DNA of 25,856 nucleotides from Oscillospiraceae bacterium (GTDB taxonomy: Bacteria; Bacillota; Clostridia; Oscillospirales; Oscillospiraceae). This document shows, piece after piece, positions 8,019 to 16,362 of the stretch. The stretch covers positions 1 to 25,856 of the forward strand of contig JAHHSE010000006.1 of assembly GCA_020025395.1 (NCBI GenBank). The letters are read 5' to 3'. The position numbers and the translations under genes are program-made. The notes under the pieces are model-generated. The model was given only the letters and a program-made list of their open reading frames with translations, was not told where the DNA came from and ran no database searches. The number at the start of each line of letters is the position of its first letter. Position 1 is the first letter of the stretch.

Positions 8019-8488
8019 CAATGTCATTCAATGGATGGTTTAAACGACGGATGGGAGACTGTTCAAGCCTATGTATTTTTGACTGGGAATCAAGGTTTTG
8101 ATATGGGAGCAGTCTATCTTCGAAATCCAGACAGCGGGTGGGACAATTTTCAATATGGATTTGACGCGAAAGATAGACTTTTTTCCTGTTCTACCTTGCA
8201 GAAAATGAACCTGCTGGAGAAAGCCGCCCTGTTGCGCCCAACTTCACCGATGTTCCCGCTAACGCCTACTATGCCGAAGCGGTAACATGGGCGGTGGACA
8301 AGGGGATCACTGCGGGAACCAGGGCGACCACCTTCGCTCCCGACAATACCTGTACCCGGGCGCAAATTGTGACCTTTCTGCACCGTGATACCTTTGGATG
8401 CGGATACTATAGTGGACATGACGGGCTTATAATCCCCGGACTGCAATCATCTGCACAAACAAGTTTTAAAGGGCCTGCTGCAAAATAG
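8019..8488 (+). pseudogene. Frameshifted remnant of an SLH-domain protein gene
   Basis: The second part (8201-8400) reads NFTDVPANAYYAEAVTWAVD then KGITAGTRATTFAPDNTCTR and AQIVTFLHR. This is one full SLH repeat, close in sequence to the third repeat of the gene just upstream. In that frame a TAG lies at about 8175, just before a T6 tract. Adding one T there would join it to the preceding frame, which reads DGWETVQAYVFLTGNQGFDM... YGFDAKDR with no stop from 7926. No signal peptide or ribosome site precedes it, and the last ~30 codons after the SLH repeat look random. It is best read as the eroded 3' end of a paralogous surface-protein gene. A sequencing slip in the T-run is an alternative for the frameshift only. 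Confidence 0.6.
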
Positions 8489-8511
8489 ATGCTCAGAAGA
8501 ACAGAATGAAG

Positions 8512-8558
8512 AAAAAGTTACCGGGAACTGTTTTATTAACAGTTCCCGGTAACTTTTT
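8512..8558. terminator. Strong bidirectional intrinsic terminator
   Basis: A perfect 21-bp inverted repeat (arms 8512-8532 and 8538-8558, core GTTACCGGGAACTGTT) with the 5-nt loop TTATT. A-rich and T-rich ends give a U-tract on both strands. It serves the convergent SLH region (+) and pflB (-, stop at 8676). Confidence 0.93.
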
Positions 8559-8675
8559 TAATCAAAAATAGCGATAAGAAATTGAACAGTTCACTTCACT
8601 AAAATAACCTTCTTTCCTCACGCACGATAGATTCTGTCAAGCTGCGCCTCAAATACGAAATACCGCAAAAAGAGG

Positions 8676-10919
8676 TCACATACTTTCGTGGAAGGTTCGT
8701 TTGATGACCTCCAGCTGCTGTTCTCTGGAAAGGCGGTTAAAGTTCACCGCATAGCCTGAAACACGGATGGTGAGGGTGGGATACTGCTCCGGATGCTCCA
8801 TGGCATCCAGAAGGATCTGACGATCCATCACATTTACATTCAAATGATGGGCGCCCTGGACAAAATAGCCGTCCAAAATGGAGACAAGATTGCTCACACG
8901 CTCTGGCGTATCTCGTCCCAATGCACCGGGCACAATGGAGAAAGTGTTGGATACTCCATCCTGGCAAACCGCGCGGTAAGGGATTTTAGCCACCGAGTTC
9001 AGGCTGGCCAGGGCCCCGTGCTCATCCCGTCCATGCATGGGATTGGCACCGGGGGCGAAGGGCTCGCCCCCCTTGCGCCCATCTGGAGTGGCTCCGGTTT
9101 TCTTGCCGTACATCACATTGCTGGTGATGGTCAGGGCGGAGAGGGTATGGCTGCCGCCACGGTACAGGGGGTGCTTTTTCAGCTCGGAGGAAAAGTAGGA
9201 GACGATCTCCGTGGCGATGTCATCCACCCGATCGTCATCGTTTCCGTACTTGGGGAAGTCTCCCTCCACCTGGAAGTCCACGGCGATACCCTTTTCATTC
9301 CGAATGGGGCGGACCTTGGCGTACTTGATGGCGGACAGGGAGTCGGCGGCGATGGACAAACCGGCTGCGCCGAAGGCCGCCAGCCGCTCCACAAGGGTGT
9401 CATGGAAGGCCATTTGACTGGCTTCATAGGCGTATTTGTCGTGCATATAATGAATGATGTTGATGGTGTCCACATAAAGCTCCGCCACATAGGAGAGGAC
9501 CCTTTTGTAGTTGCCCAGCACCTTGGAATAGGAGAGAATCTGGTCTTGATCCGGGGGAATGTCCGTGACCACAGCAATATCCTTGCGCTCGTCAACGCCG
9601 CCGTTGATGGCGTAGAGGAGGCTCTTTGCCAGATTGGCACGGGCACCGAAGAACTGCATCTGCTTGCCCACCGCCATGGCGGATACACAGCAGGAGATGC
9701 AGTAGTCGTCCCCATACATGGGACGCATCAGATCATCGTTTTCATACTGAATGGAATCGGTGTGGATGCTCATTTTGGCGCAGTAGTCTTTAAATGGCCG
9801 GGGCAGTCTCTGGCTCCACAGCACGGTCATATTGGGTTCGGGGGCGGTGCCCAGATTGGTCAGGGTGTGGAGGTAACGGAAGGTGGTGCGGGTGACCAGG
9901 GTCCGACCATCCACACCCATACCGCCCAGAGCCTCGGTAATCCAGGTGGGATCTCCGCCGAACAGTTCATTATATTCGGGGGTGCGGAGATGACGGATGA
10001 GACGGAGCTTGATAATAAACTGATCCACCAGCTCCTGGGCCTCCGACTCTGTGAGGAGACCGCGCTCTAAATCCCGCTGGAGGTAGATATCCAGGAAGGT
10101 GGCGGTTCTGCCCAGAGAGGTGGCGGCTCCGTTGTTTTCCTTGGCACCTGCCAGATAGGCCAGATACAGGTTTTGTACGGCTTCTTTGGCGTTTTCCGCC
10201 GGGCGGGTCACATCACAGCCATACTTTGCAGCCATGGAGACCAGCTCCTTCAAGGCACGGATCTGCATCTGGACCTCCTCCCGCAGGCGGATGCGCTCAT
10301 CGGTCATGGTGCCGTCCAGAGCATCCAGATCCTTTTTCTTTTCCTCTATGAGGAAGTCGGTGCCATAGAGGGGCAGGCGGCGGTAGTCCCCCACGATTCG
10401 GCCTCGGCCATAGGCATCAGGAAGGCCGGTGAGGAGACCGGCGGAGCGGGCGGCTCTGGTGCGCTTGGGATAGGCGTCGAAGACACCATCGTTGTGGGTT
10501 TTGCGATAGAGACGGAAGTGGCGCTCCACCTCCGGATCCAGCTGGTAGCCATACTGCGCCAGAGCGGATTCTGCCGTTCGCATTCCTCCAAAGAGGTTGA
10601 CGATCCGCTTCAGGGGGGCATCCGTCTGAAGGCCTGCGATGACCTCGTTTTCCCGGTCAATGTAACCGGGATTAAAATTATCTATGCCGGAGACCACGGT
10701 GGTTTCCACATCCAGAATGCCCTTCCGAAGCTCCTCCAGGATAAGAGCATGGGCCTTCCTCCACACCTGATCGGTGCGGGGAGTGGTTTTTGCCAGGAAG
10801 GAGTCGTCACCCTCGTAGGGGGTGTAGTTTTTTTGAATAAAATTACGCACATTGACCAGGTGGCGCCATTCCCCGGTTTGAAATCCCTGCCAGGCGGTGT
10901 TGTTGACATTCATGCTCAT
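8676..10919 (-). CDS. pflB: Pyruvate formate-lyase (formate C-acetyltransferase)
   Basis: A cytoplasmic glycyl-radical enzyme that splits pyruvate with CoA into acetyl-CoA and formate in mixed-acid fermentation. Its 747 aa is near the usual length of about 750-760. The active-site cysteine pair is present in CISCCVSAMAVGK (Cys410-Cys411). The C-terminal radical loop RVSGYAVNF contains Gly722. Many other family stretches are visible, such as YGRGRIVGDYRRLPLYG and TWITEALGG. The start has AAGGAGG 8 nt upstream, and that site overlaps the TAA of pflA (gap of 13 bp), so translation is probably coupled. The order is activase gene first, then enzyme, the reverse of the common pflB-pflA arrangement. 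The enzyme is destroyed by oxygen when activated, which supports an anaerobic host. Confidence 0.98.
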   Translation of the reverse strand: MSMNVNNTAWQGFQTGEWRHLVNVRNFIQKNYTPYEGDDSFLAKTTPRTDQVWRKAHALILEELRKGILDVETTVVSGIDNFNPGYIDRENEVIAGLQTDAPLKRIVNLFGGMRTAESALAQYGYQLDPEVERHFRLYRKTHNDGVFDAYPKRTRAARSAGLLTGLPDAYGRGRIVGDYRRLPLYGTDFLIEEKKKDLDALDGTMTDERIRLREEVQMQIRALKELVSMAAKYGCDVTRPAENAKEAVQNLYLAYLAGAKENNGAATSLGRTATFLDIYLQRDLERGLLTESEAQELVDQFIIKLRLIRHLRTPEYNELFGGDPTWITEALGGMGVDGRTLVTRTTFRYLHTLTNLGTAPEPNMTVLWSQRLPRPFKDYCAKMSIHTDSIQYENDDLMRPMYGDDYCISCCVSAMAVGKQMQFFGARANLAKSLLYAINGGVDERKDIAVVTDIPPDQDQILSYSKVLGNYKRVLSYVAELYVDTINIIHYMHDKYAYEASQMAFHDTLVERLAAFGAAGLSIAADSLSAIKYAKVRPIRNEKGIAVDFQVEGDFPKYGNDDDRVDDIATEIVSYFSSELKKHPLYRGGSHTLSALTITSNVMYGKKTGATPDGRKGGEPFAPGANPMHGRDEHGALASLNSVAKIPYRAVCQDGVSNTFSIVPGALGRDTPERVSNLVSILDGYFVQGAHHLNVNVMDRQILLDAMEHPEQYPTLTIRVSGYAVNFNRLSREQQLEVIKRTFHESM

Positions 10920-10932
10920 GGTGGTGTCCTCC

Positions 10933-11694
10933 TTAATCAGTTGGTTGGCTCGGAATGTGGTGCGGTTTGTTTACGGAGATCAGATCCTGCTGCAGGAGCT
11001 GCTGCCAGAGGGCCAGATCTTCCGTTTTCTTGGAGGGGACACCCTCCAAGGGATAGGGGAGGCCGAGGGAGGCGTATTTGGAGACGCCCAGGGTGTGGTA
11101 GGGAAGAAGCTCCACCCGTTCCACATGGGTCAGGGTCTTGAGATAGGCCCGGAGGCCCTGAAGGTGGGAATTGCTGTCGGTAAGGCCCGGAACCACCACA
11201 TGGCGGATCCAGAGAGGAGTCCCCATGTGTTGAGCGGTTTCCAGAAAACGGAGGGATTCGCTTTGATCCTGTCCGGTCACCTGACGATAGCCCTCATTTG
11301 TGTAATGCTTCACATCGAATAGGACCAGATCAACGAGGGAGAGGATCTTCTCATAGTCTCCCATTCCGCAGCCGGCGGTATCCAGGCAAATATGGATTCC
11401 GGCCTGACGGCAGAGAGGGAGGACTCGGAGAAGGAAGTGTGTTTGGAGCAGGGGTTCCCCACCGGAAAAGGTGACTCCACCTGTGCGCCCATAGTAGGGT
11501 TTGAAGCGGACAAGCTGCCGCACCAGTGCTTCAGGTCTCATTGGCTTTGCCTGGGGATGGGAGAGGGTCCAGGTATCCGGATTGTGGCAATATTGGCAGC
11601 GCAGTCTGCATCCCTGTAAAAAGACGACGGTTCGGATGCCGGGACCATCGACCAGCCCCATCGATTCTATGGAATGGATCAGCCCGTCACACAT
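10933..11694 (-). CDS. pflA: Pyruvate formate-lyase activating enzyme (radical SAM)
   Basis: A radical SAM enzyme that installs the glycyl radical on pyruvate formate-lyase. The 253-aa product carries the [4Fe-4S] motif CRLRCQYC (Cys29, Cys33, Cys36) after the typical opening IHSIESMGLVDGPGIRTVVF. It also has TFSGGEPLLQ, the SAM-binding GGE segment. The reading frame is open upstream to an ATG at 11787, but that would add a 31-residue tail that crosses a GC-rich hairpin. The ATG at 11694 gives the standard family start and has AGGAGGTGA just upstream. It is the first gene of the pflA-pflB operon, and a terminator hairpin stands in its leader. Confidence 0.96.
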   Translation of the reverse strand: MCDGLIHSIESMGLVDGPGIRTVVFLQGCRLRCQYCHNPDTWTLSHPQAKPMRPEALVRQLVRFKPYYGRTGGVTFSGGEPLLQTHFLLRVLPLCRQAGIHICLDTAGCGMGDYEKILSLVDLVLFDVKHYTNEGYRQVTGQDQSESLRFLETAQHMGTPLWIRHVVVPGLTDSNSHLQGLRAYLKTLTHVERVELLPYHTLGVSKYASLGLPYPLEGVPSKKTEDLALWQQLLQQDLISVNKPHHIPSQPTD

Positions 11695-11702
11695 TTGGGG
11701 GT

Positions 11703-11816
11703 TCACCTCCTGAAAAATGAAAAAAGGCCGACCGACTGGGCAGTTTCCATGCCCAGACGGTCGGCCTTTTTTGCGATCATACTCCATGTGGTAAACCCAC
11801 TTGTTCCGTCAGTCAT
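11703..11816 (-). other. Candidate 37-codon leader ORF in front of pflA
   Basis: A small open frame starts at ATG 11816, about 11 nt after the predicted transcription start. It runs through both arms of the leader hairpin and ends in a TGA that lies inside the pflA ribosome site (AGGAGGTGA). It begins MTDGTSGFTTW and ends FFRR. It has no convincing ribosome site of its own. Its position would let translation melt the hairpin, but whether it is translated is unknown. Confidence 0.3.
11720..11772 (-). terminator. Leader terminator/attenuator hairpin upstream of pflA
   Basis: Arms 11720-11742 and 11750-11772 form GGCCGACCG/CGGTCGGCC plus CTGGGCA/TGCCCAG with one mismatch. The loop is 7 nt, with TTTTTTCATTTTT on the minus-strand 3' side. 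It lies between the pflA promoter (11834-11862) and the pflA ribosome site. It could also stop read-through from the YitT gene upstream. Confidence 0.85.
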
Positions 11817-11833
11817 ATGATCCAGGTAGCTTT

Positions 11834-11862
11834 AGTATATCGGACAAAATAGAATTGGTCAA
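11834..11862 (-). promoter_or_regulatory. Promoter of pflA-pflB
   Basis: On the minus strand, TTGACC (11857-11862) and TATACT (11834-11839) are 17 bp apart and about 140 bp before the pflA ATG. The remainder of 11863-12007 is AT-rich with no gene. It contains only a weak AAAAGAG/CTCTTTT inverted repeat (about 11879-11903) that could end the YitT transcript. No clear Rex or FNR box was found. Confidence 0.75.
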
Positions 11863-12007
11863 TGTGGTAAAATCCAAAAGAAAAGAGAAGAAAACGCTCT
11901 TTTTTATCTATATTGTCAAGAATAGAAGGCAACTCTCCTAAATAGTGTTTACAAGAATCACATGATAGAATAGGAATATCAGCTGAAAAAAAGGGTCCTA
12001 TCAGAGG

Positions 12008-12862
12008 TCATACTTTAGGGCGGCAGATTACCTTATGGACCTCGTAGACGGTGATGAAGGCATCGGGGTCCACTCTTTCAATGAAGTTCATGAGTTTCAT
12101 GTATTCGTTTTTGTCCACAATGGTAATCAGCTCCCGCTGGGGCTCCATGTGATAGGCTCCCACGGTTTGATAGAGGGTGGCGCCGCTGTGCAGGTCTCGA
12201 AGGAGGAAGGTACGGATTTCTTCCTCCTTCTGGGAGAGGATACAGACCCTTTTTTTAATGTGGAAGCCCAGGATCATCCGATCCAGGACAGTGCCGCAGA
12301 GATAGGTGCCAAGAATGCTTAATATGACGATTTTGGGCGGGTAAAAGAAAACGGAGGAGAGGGCCACAATCATGCCGGAGAGGGACATGGCACTGCCCAG
12401 CTCGATTTTCAGGAATTTGTTCATCAGCTTGGCAATGATGTCCAGCCCCCCGGAGGAGGCGTTTCTGTGAAAGAGGATGGAGAGGCCGATGCTGGAGAGG
12501 AAGACATGACAGAGGAGGTCGGTGAAGGGATCCCCCATGATGGAGACCTGATGGGGGAAGAATTGTTCCAGCAGAGCAAAGAGGATCGGGAGAAGGATGG
12601 AGGTGTAGACGGTCTTCGCCCCGAATTCCCGTCCCACCCAGAGGAAACCCACTACCAGGAGGAGGACATTCAAAAGCATCATGATGGTGGAGACGGAGAG
12701 GGGGATCAGGTTGGCCAGGAGGATAGCCAGGCCGGAGATGCTTCCGATGAGGGTTTGGCTGGGGATCATGAAGAAGTAGACGGAGAGGGCCACAATGAGG
12801 GTGCCAAGGGTAATGAGTAAGATATCCAAGACGGTGCTGATGTAGGGGCTTCTTTGATTCAT
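12008..12862 (-). CDS. YitT-family membrane protein (DUF161 + DUF2179)
   Basis: A 284-aa integral membrane protein of unknown function. Five to six hydrophobic helices lie in the first ~200 residues, for example ILLITLGTLIVALSVYFFMI, LIGSISGLAILLANLIPL, TIMMLLNVLLLVVGFLWV and the stretch AMSLSGMIVALSSVFFY. The motif NASSGGLDIIAKLMNK (about 134-149) is the conserved SGG-D-I-A segment of the family. The C-terminal ~80 residues form the soluble DUF2179 domain (KKRVCILSQKEEEIRTFLLR... GATLYQTVGAY... ITIVDKNEYMKLMNFIERVDP). The start at 12862 has GGCAGGA upstream. It is monocistronic, divergent from the cyclic-di-GMP operon. YitT proteins have no settled substrate. Confidence 0.92.
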   Translation of the reverse strand: MNQRSPYISTVLDILLITLGTLIVALSVYFFMIPSQTLIGSISGLAILLANLIPLSVSTIMMLLNVLLLVVGFLWVGREFGAKTVYTSILLPILFALLEQFFPHQVSIMGDPFTDLLCHVFLSSIGLSILFHRNASSGGLDIIAKLMNKFLKIELGSAMSLSGMIVALSSVFFYPPKIVILSILGTYLCGTVLDRMILGFHIKKRVCILSQKEEEIRTFLLRDLHSGATLYQTVGAYHMEPQRELITIVDKNEYMKLMNFIERVDPDAFITVYEVHKVICRPKV

Positions 12863-12934
12863 GCCGTTTTTCCTGCCTTTCGGGAGTGGAGCCTCCCTGT
12901 CCTGTTCCCCGTTTTGGATGGGGGATTTAGATAG

Positions 12935-12963
12935 ATTGTATCAGCTTCTGAACGGAGTGACAA
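12935..12963 (-). promoter_or_regulatory. Promoter of the YitT-family gene
   Basis: On the minus strand, TTGTCA (12958-12963) and TACAAT (12935-12940) are spaced 17 bp. The ~65-nt leader contains a small GGGAG/CTCCC hairpin but no recognised riboswitch. Confidence 0.7.
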
Positions 12964-13034
12964 GATGGAGTTCCGGGAAAATCCCCTTGGCTCTCTTTTC
13001 AGAGGGAAAAGAAGGATATTTTCCAAAGCTTCCC

Positions 13035-13063
13035 TTGAAAACGGATTTTGCCTCAGTTATAAT
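13035..13063 (+). promoter_or_regulatory. Promoter of the cyclic-di-GMP operon
   Basis: TTGAAA (13035-13040) and a perfect TATAAT (13058-13063) have a 17-bp spacer. Transcription should start near 13070. That leaves a 77-nt leader to the ATG at 13147, or about 175 nt if the GTG at 13243 or ATG at 13249 is used. Confidence 0.75.
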
Positions 13064-13146
13064 GAAGAAGGCTATGCCTGAAGACTGTTTCCGGCGCGGG
13101 AGGGAAGGATTCTCCCTGGCGGGAAGCGGGATAGGAAAGGCGTATC

Positions 13147-16100
13147 ATGCTTGCGGGAAAGGTAGGTGTGATGCGTTTTTTGTGTATTTGGCATTTTGCG
13201 GAAATTGCCCCTCTGGTGAAGAAGGAATACAGGGAGAAGTATGTGAATATGGATAAAATGGACATTCTGTTTAAATACTTTGAGGATGCGGAAGAGATGG
13301 TCTATGCCGCCGATATGGGGAGCGATGAGCTGGTCTACATGAATGGCAGCCTGAGAGCGTTTCTGGGATACCGGGACAGGGAAGCATACAAGGGGATGAA
13401 GTGCTATCAGGTTCTTCAGGGGATGGATGCCCCCTGTGACTTCTGTAACAATGAGGCCCTTTTGTCCGGCGGATTTCAGACCTGGGCCCATGAAAATCCG
13501 GTGTTAAATCAGCGGCTGATTATCCGGGACAAGATCCTGGAGTGTGACGGGCGGCGGTACCGGGTAGGCGTGTGGGCGGAGCAGAATCAGTCGGGGCTGA
13601 CCAAGGCGGAGCATTACCTCACCCGCCGGGAGAGCGTGTTGAATGAGTGCCTGCAAATTTTCTTCAACGCTCCGGACCCGGAGAAATCCTTGGAGGGGCT
13701 GCTCCGGTATCTGGGGCAAAACTTCCGAGGGGATCGGGCCTATCTTTTTGAGATTGATGAGGAGGGAACCACCTCCAATACCTACGAGTGGAACGCCCCT
13801 AAAGTGACCCCTCAGAAGGAGCTGCTTCAAAATATTCCCATATCGGACATTCGTTATTGGATCCAGGGGTTTAACCGGGGGGATATCATTCTGATCCGGG
13901 ATCTGGAGGAGATCCACCGGGATTATCCCGCCGTCTACTCCCTGTTAAAGCCCCAGGGAATTCGCTCTCTGATGGCGGGTCCCATTCAGGAAGGGGGAAA
14001 GCTGAAGGGCTTTATTGGGCTGGACAATCCGGATGAGCAGACCCTCTCCCTTCTGGAACAGGTGCTGAGGGAGCTTGGAAAGTATATGATTCCCCAGCTG
14101 AAGAGACGGGATCTCTATCAGCGGTTTACCCAGATGAGCTACCACGATATGCTTACCGGGGCGTATAACCATAACGCTATGCTGGAACACACCTCCGGCA
14201 GTGAAACCTGGAGATCCTTCGGGGCGGTCTACTGTGACATCAACGGGCTGAAGGAGACCAACAACACCCAGGGCCACGACGCGGGCAACCATCTGATTCA
14301 GGAGTGCTGTCGGCTGATGCGGAAGACCCTGCACACGGAATGGATATACCGGGTGGGGGGGGACGAGTTTGTGGCCCTCTACCGCGACACCGACCGGCAC
14401 CTCATGGAGAAGGACATGGATGCCCTTCGGCTGGCGATCTTGCAGAGCACCTGCCAGGTATCTATTGGAAGTGCCTGGTCGGATGAGACCCCCATCAATA
14501 TGGAGCAGATTTTGGACCAGGCGTATGCGGAGATGAGCCGGGAGAAGAATCTGTATTACGCCATGATGGAAATGGACAAGACGGGTGCCACGGCCTCCGA
14601 GGACCCCGGTCTGATCCCCACGGAGGAGGAGGAGGCGGACAGCCGCCAGCTGGTACTCCGGCGGTTTCTGTCCAACGCATACTGCGATATGGCCTTTCTC
14701 CTCTCGGTGCTGGGGGATGAGAACAAGACCAGCTATTTTTTCTTTGGGGATATGCAGCAGAGTGTCTATTATATTTCGGAGAATATGCGGGTGAAGTTTG
14801 GATTTACCAGCAATATTATTTCTGATTTGATTCATGTTTGGGCCTCCAGGATTGAAGACCCTGAGATTTTGGATCGCTTCTGGAGGGATATCGATGCGCT
14901 GCTCCGAAAGAAGCAGAAGTACCATGATCTGCGGTATCAGGTTTATGACGCCAATGAAAACAAGATCTGGATTCGGTGCTATGGACAGGTGAAGTGGAGT
15001 GAGGACGGCACCATCCCCCTCTTCTTTGCGGGTCGGATTTCCCAGCAGGATGAGGATTTTGTGGTAGACCCCCTCACCAACTTTCCAACCGAGTCCGTTC
15101 TGATTAAGGAACTGGAAAGACTGCAGAACACCAAAGGGTGCCATGAGGCCATCGGTTTCTCCCTCCACCACATCACCCAGATTAACAACAACTATGGCCG
15201 TGACTATGGGGACAACCTGATCTGTGAGATCACACGGAAGCTCAGCGATACACTCTCACATGAGGCGACTTTTTTCCGCTTAAGCGGGATGCGCTTTTTG
15301 GGCATGGTGGAGAGTCATTCCCAGAAAAAGGCGGAGGAGCTGATTTCCGAGATACGGGAAATGGTGGACGAGTACTATCATCATATGGGCGTGACTCTGC
15401 CCACCACCTGTTCTTTTGTGCTTCTCCACTATCCACAGGACGGAATGACCCCCCAGGACTTTGTTGAGAGCGCCATCTCCCTGATGAAGGCAGCCCACCA
15501 GACGCCGGGGGATCAAATGTTTTTGGATGACTCACAGGAAAATATTCAAAAGATCAAACAGGTGGCCAATATGGAGAGCCGTCTGATGGAGAATATCCTC
15601 CATGGAATGGAGGAATTTCGAATTGTGGTCCAGCCGGTGGTCTCTGCGGAGACCGGCCTTCCGGTGGGAGGGGAGACCCTGCTCCGGTGGCGGTTTGACG
15701 GGGAGAATGTCTCTCCGGGGCTGTTTATCCCCATTATCGAGCGGGAGAATATGATTCACATGGTGGGTCGCTGGGTGTTCGAGCAGGCGGTACGGGCCTG
15801 TGTCCGTCTCACTACGCTGATGCCGGACTTTTACCTTACGGTGAATGTGAGCCTCCAGCAGCTGGATGACGACGGTTTGGTGGACTTTATCCGACAGACT
15901 TTGAAGAAATACAAGCTTGAGGGGAAGCATATTGTACTGGAGCTGACGGAGAGCTGTATGGACAGTCAGCCGGAGAAATTGGAGACTTTTGTCCAGGACT
16001 GCACCCAGATGGGACTGCGGATTGCTTTGGATGACTTTGGAAGCGGGTATTCCTCTCTGCGGGTTCTGCTTCGCTATCCCTCGAATATCATCAAGCTGGA

Positions 16101-16362
16101 CCGCTCTCTTCTGCTGGAGATGAGCGATTCCATGGAAAAAAGCAGCTTTATTACCAGTATCGTCTACGCCTGCCACCAGTTTGGGAAAAAAGTCTGTATG
16201 GAGGGGGTGGAGACTGCGTTCCAGAAGGATCTGGTGAAACAGGCGGGCTGTGATCTGATCCAGGGCTTTTATTGCTATAAGCCTATGGAGCTGGACGGAA
16301 TCTATCAGCTGATCGGGAGGCAGAACAACCGAAATGCCGGACGGGAGGAGATATCTGAATGA
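13147..16362 (+). CDS. Multi-domain GGDEF-EAL cyclic-di-GMP enzyme (PAS-GAF-GGDEF-PAS-GGDEF*-EAL)
   Basis: A 1071-aa cytoplasmic signalling protein. The order is: PAS-like domain (about 38-145) with a Cys cluster C86, C97, C100; GAF-like domain (about 165-318); GGDEF domain (about 328-475) with intact RVGGDEF at 402-408; second PAS-like domain (about 510-635); a degenerate GGDEF domain (about 638-795) with RLSGMRF in place of the signature; and an EAL domain (about 808-1055). The EAL residues look complete: E843 in ETLLRW, N900, E932 in ELTES, D962-D963 in DDFGSGYSS, K983, E1019 in EGVE and Q1039. It could both make and break cyclic-di-GMP, with the second GGDEF perhaps regulatory. No RxxD inhibitory site precedes the GGDEF. 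The start is uncertain: ATG 13147 has AGGAAAGG upstream, but GTG 13243 or ATG 13249 (NMDKMDILF) begins exactly at the first domain. Confidence 0.92.
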   Translation: MLAGKVGVMRFLCIWHFAEIAPLVKKEYREKYVNMDKMDILFKYFEDAEEMVYAADMGSDELVYMNGSLRAFLGYRDREAYKGMKCYQVLQGMDAPCDFCNNEALLSGGFQTWAHENPVLNQRLIIRDKILECDGRRYRVGVWAEQNQSGLTKAEHYLTRRESVLNECLQIFFNAPDPEKSLEGLLRYLGQNFRGDRAYLFEIDEEGTTSNTYEWNAPKVTPQKELLQNIPISDIRYWIQGFNRGDIILIRDLEEIHRDYPAVYSLLKPQGIRSLMAGPIQEGGKLKGFIGLDNPDEQTLSLLEQVLRELGKYMIPQLKRRDLYQRFTQMSYHDMLTGAYNHNAMLEHTSGSETWRSFGAVYCDINGLKETNNTQGHDAGNHLIQECCRLMRKTLHTEWIYRVGGDEFVALYRDTDRHLMEKDMDALRLAILQSTCQVSIGSAWSDETPINMEQILDQAYAEMSREKNLYYAMMEMDKTGATASEDPGLIPTEEEEADSRQLVLRRFLSNAYCDMAFLLSVLGDENKTSYFFFGDMQQSVYYISENMRVKFGFTSNIISDLIHVWASRIEDPEILDRFWRDIDALLRKKQKYHDLRYQVYDANENKIWIRCYGQVKWSEDGTIPLFFAGRISQQDEDFVVDPLTNFPTESVLIKELERLQNTKGCHEAIGFSLHHITQINNNYGRDYGDNLICEITRKLSDTLSHEATFFRLSGMRFLGMVESHSQKKAEELISEIREMVDEYYHHMGVTLPTTCSFVLLHYPQDGMTPQDFVESAISLMKAAHQTPGDQMFLDDSQENIQKIKQVANMESRLMENILHGMEEFRIVVQPVVSAETGLPVGGETLLRWRFDGENVSPGLFIPIIERENMIHMVGRWVFEQAVRACVRLTTLMPDFYLTVNVSLQQLDDDGLVDFIRQTLKKYKLEGKHIVLELTESCMDSQPEKLETFVQDCTQMGLRIALDDFGSGYSSLRVLLRYPSNIIKLDRSLLLEMSDSMEKSSFITSIVYACHQFGKKVCMEGVETAFQKDLVKQAGCDLIQGFYCYKPMELDGIYQLIGRQNNRNAGREEISE

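Noticed and set aside
8793..10070. 425-codon plus-strand frame, and 10173-11141 beside it
   Set aside because: Both are antisense to pflB/pflA, whose motifs are unambiguous.
11695..11787. 31-residue N-terminal extension of PflA
   Set aside because: It would translate the terminator hairpin and precede the normal family start; AGGAGGTGA supports 11694.
13070..13240. Possible cyclic-di-GMP riboswitch before the GGDEF-EAL gene
   Set aside because: A GGTAGGT stretch is present, but the conserved GACGCAAAGC-type core and tetraloop layout are missing.
13945..15171. 408-codon minus-strand frame
   Set aside because: Antisense to the GGDEF-EAL gene; no domain or start signals.
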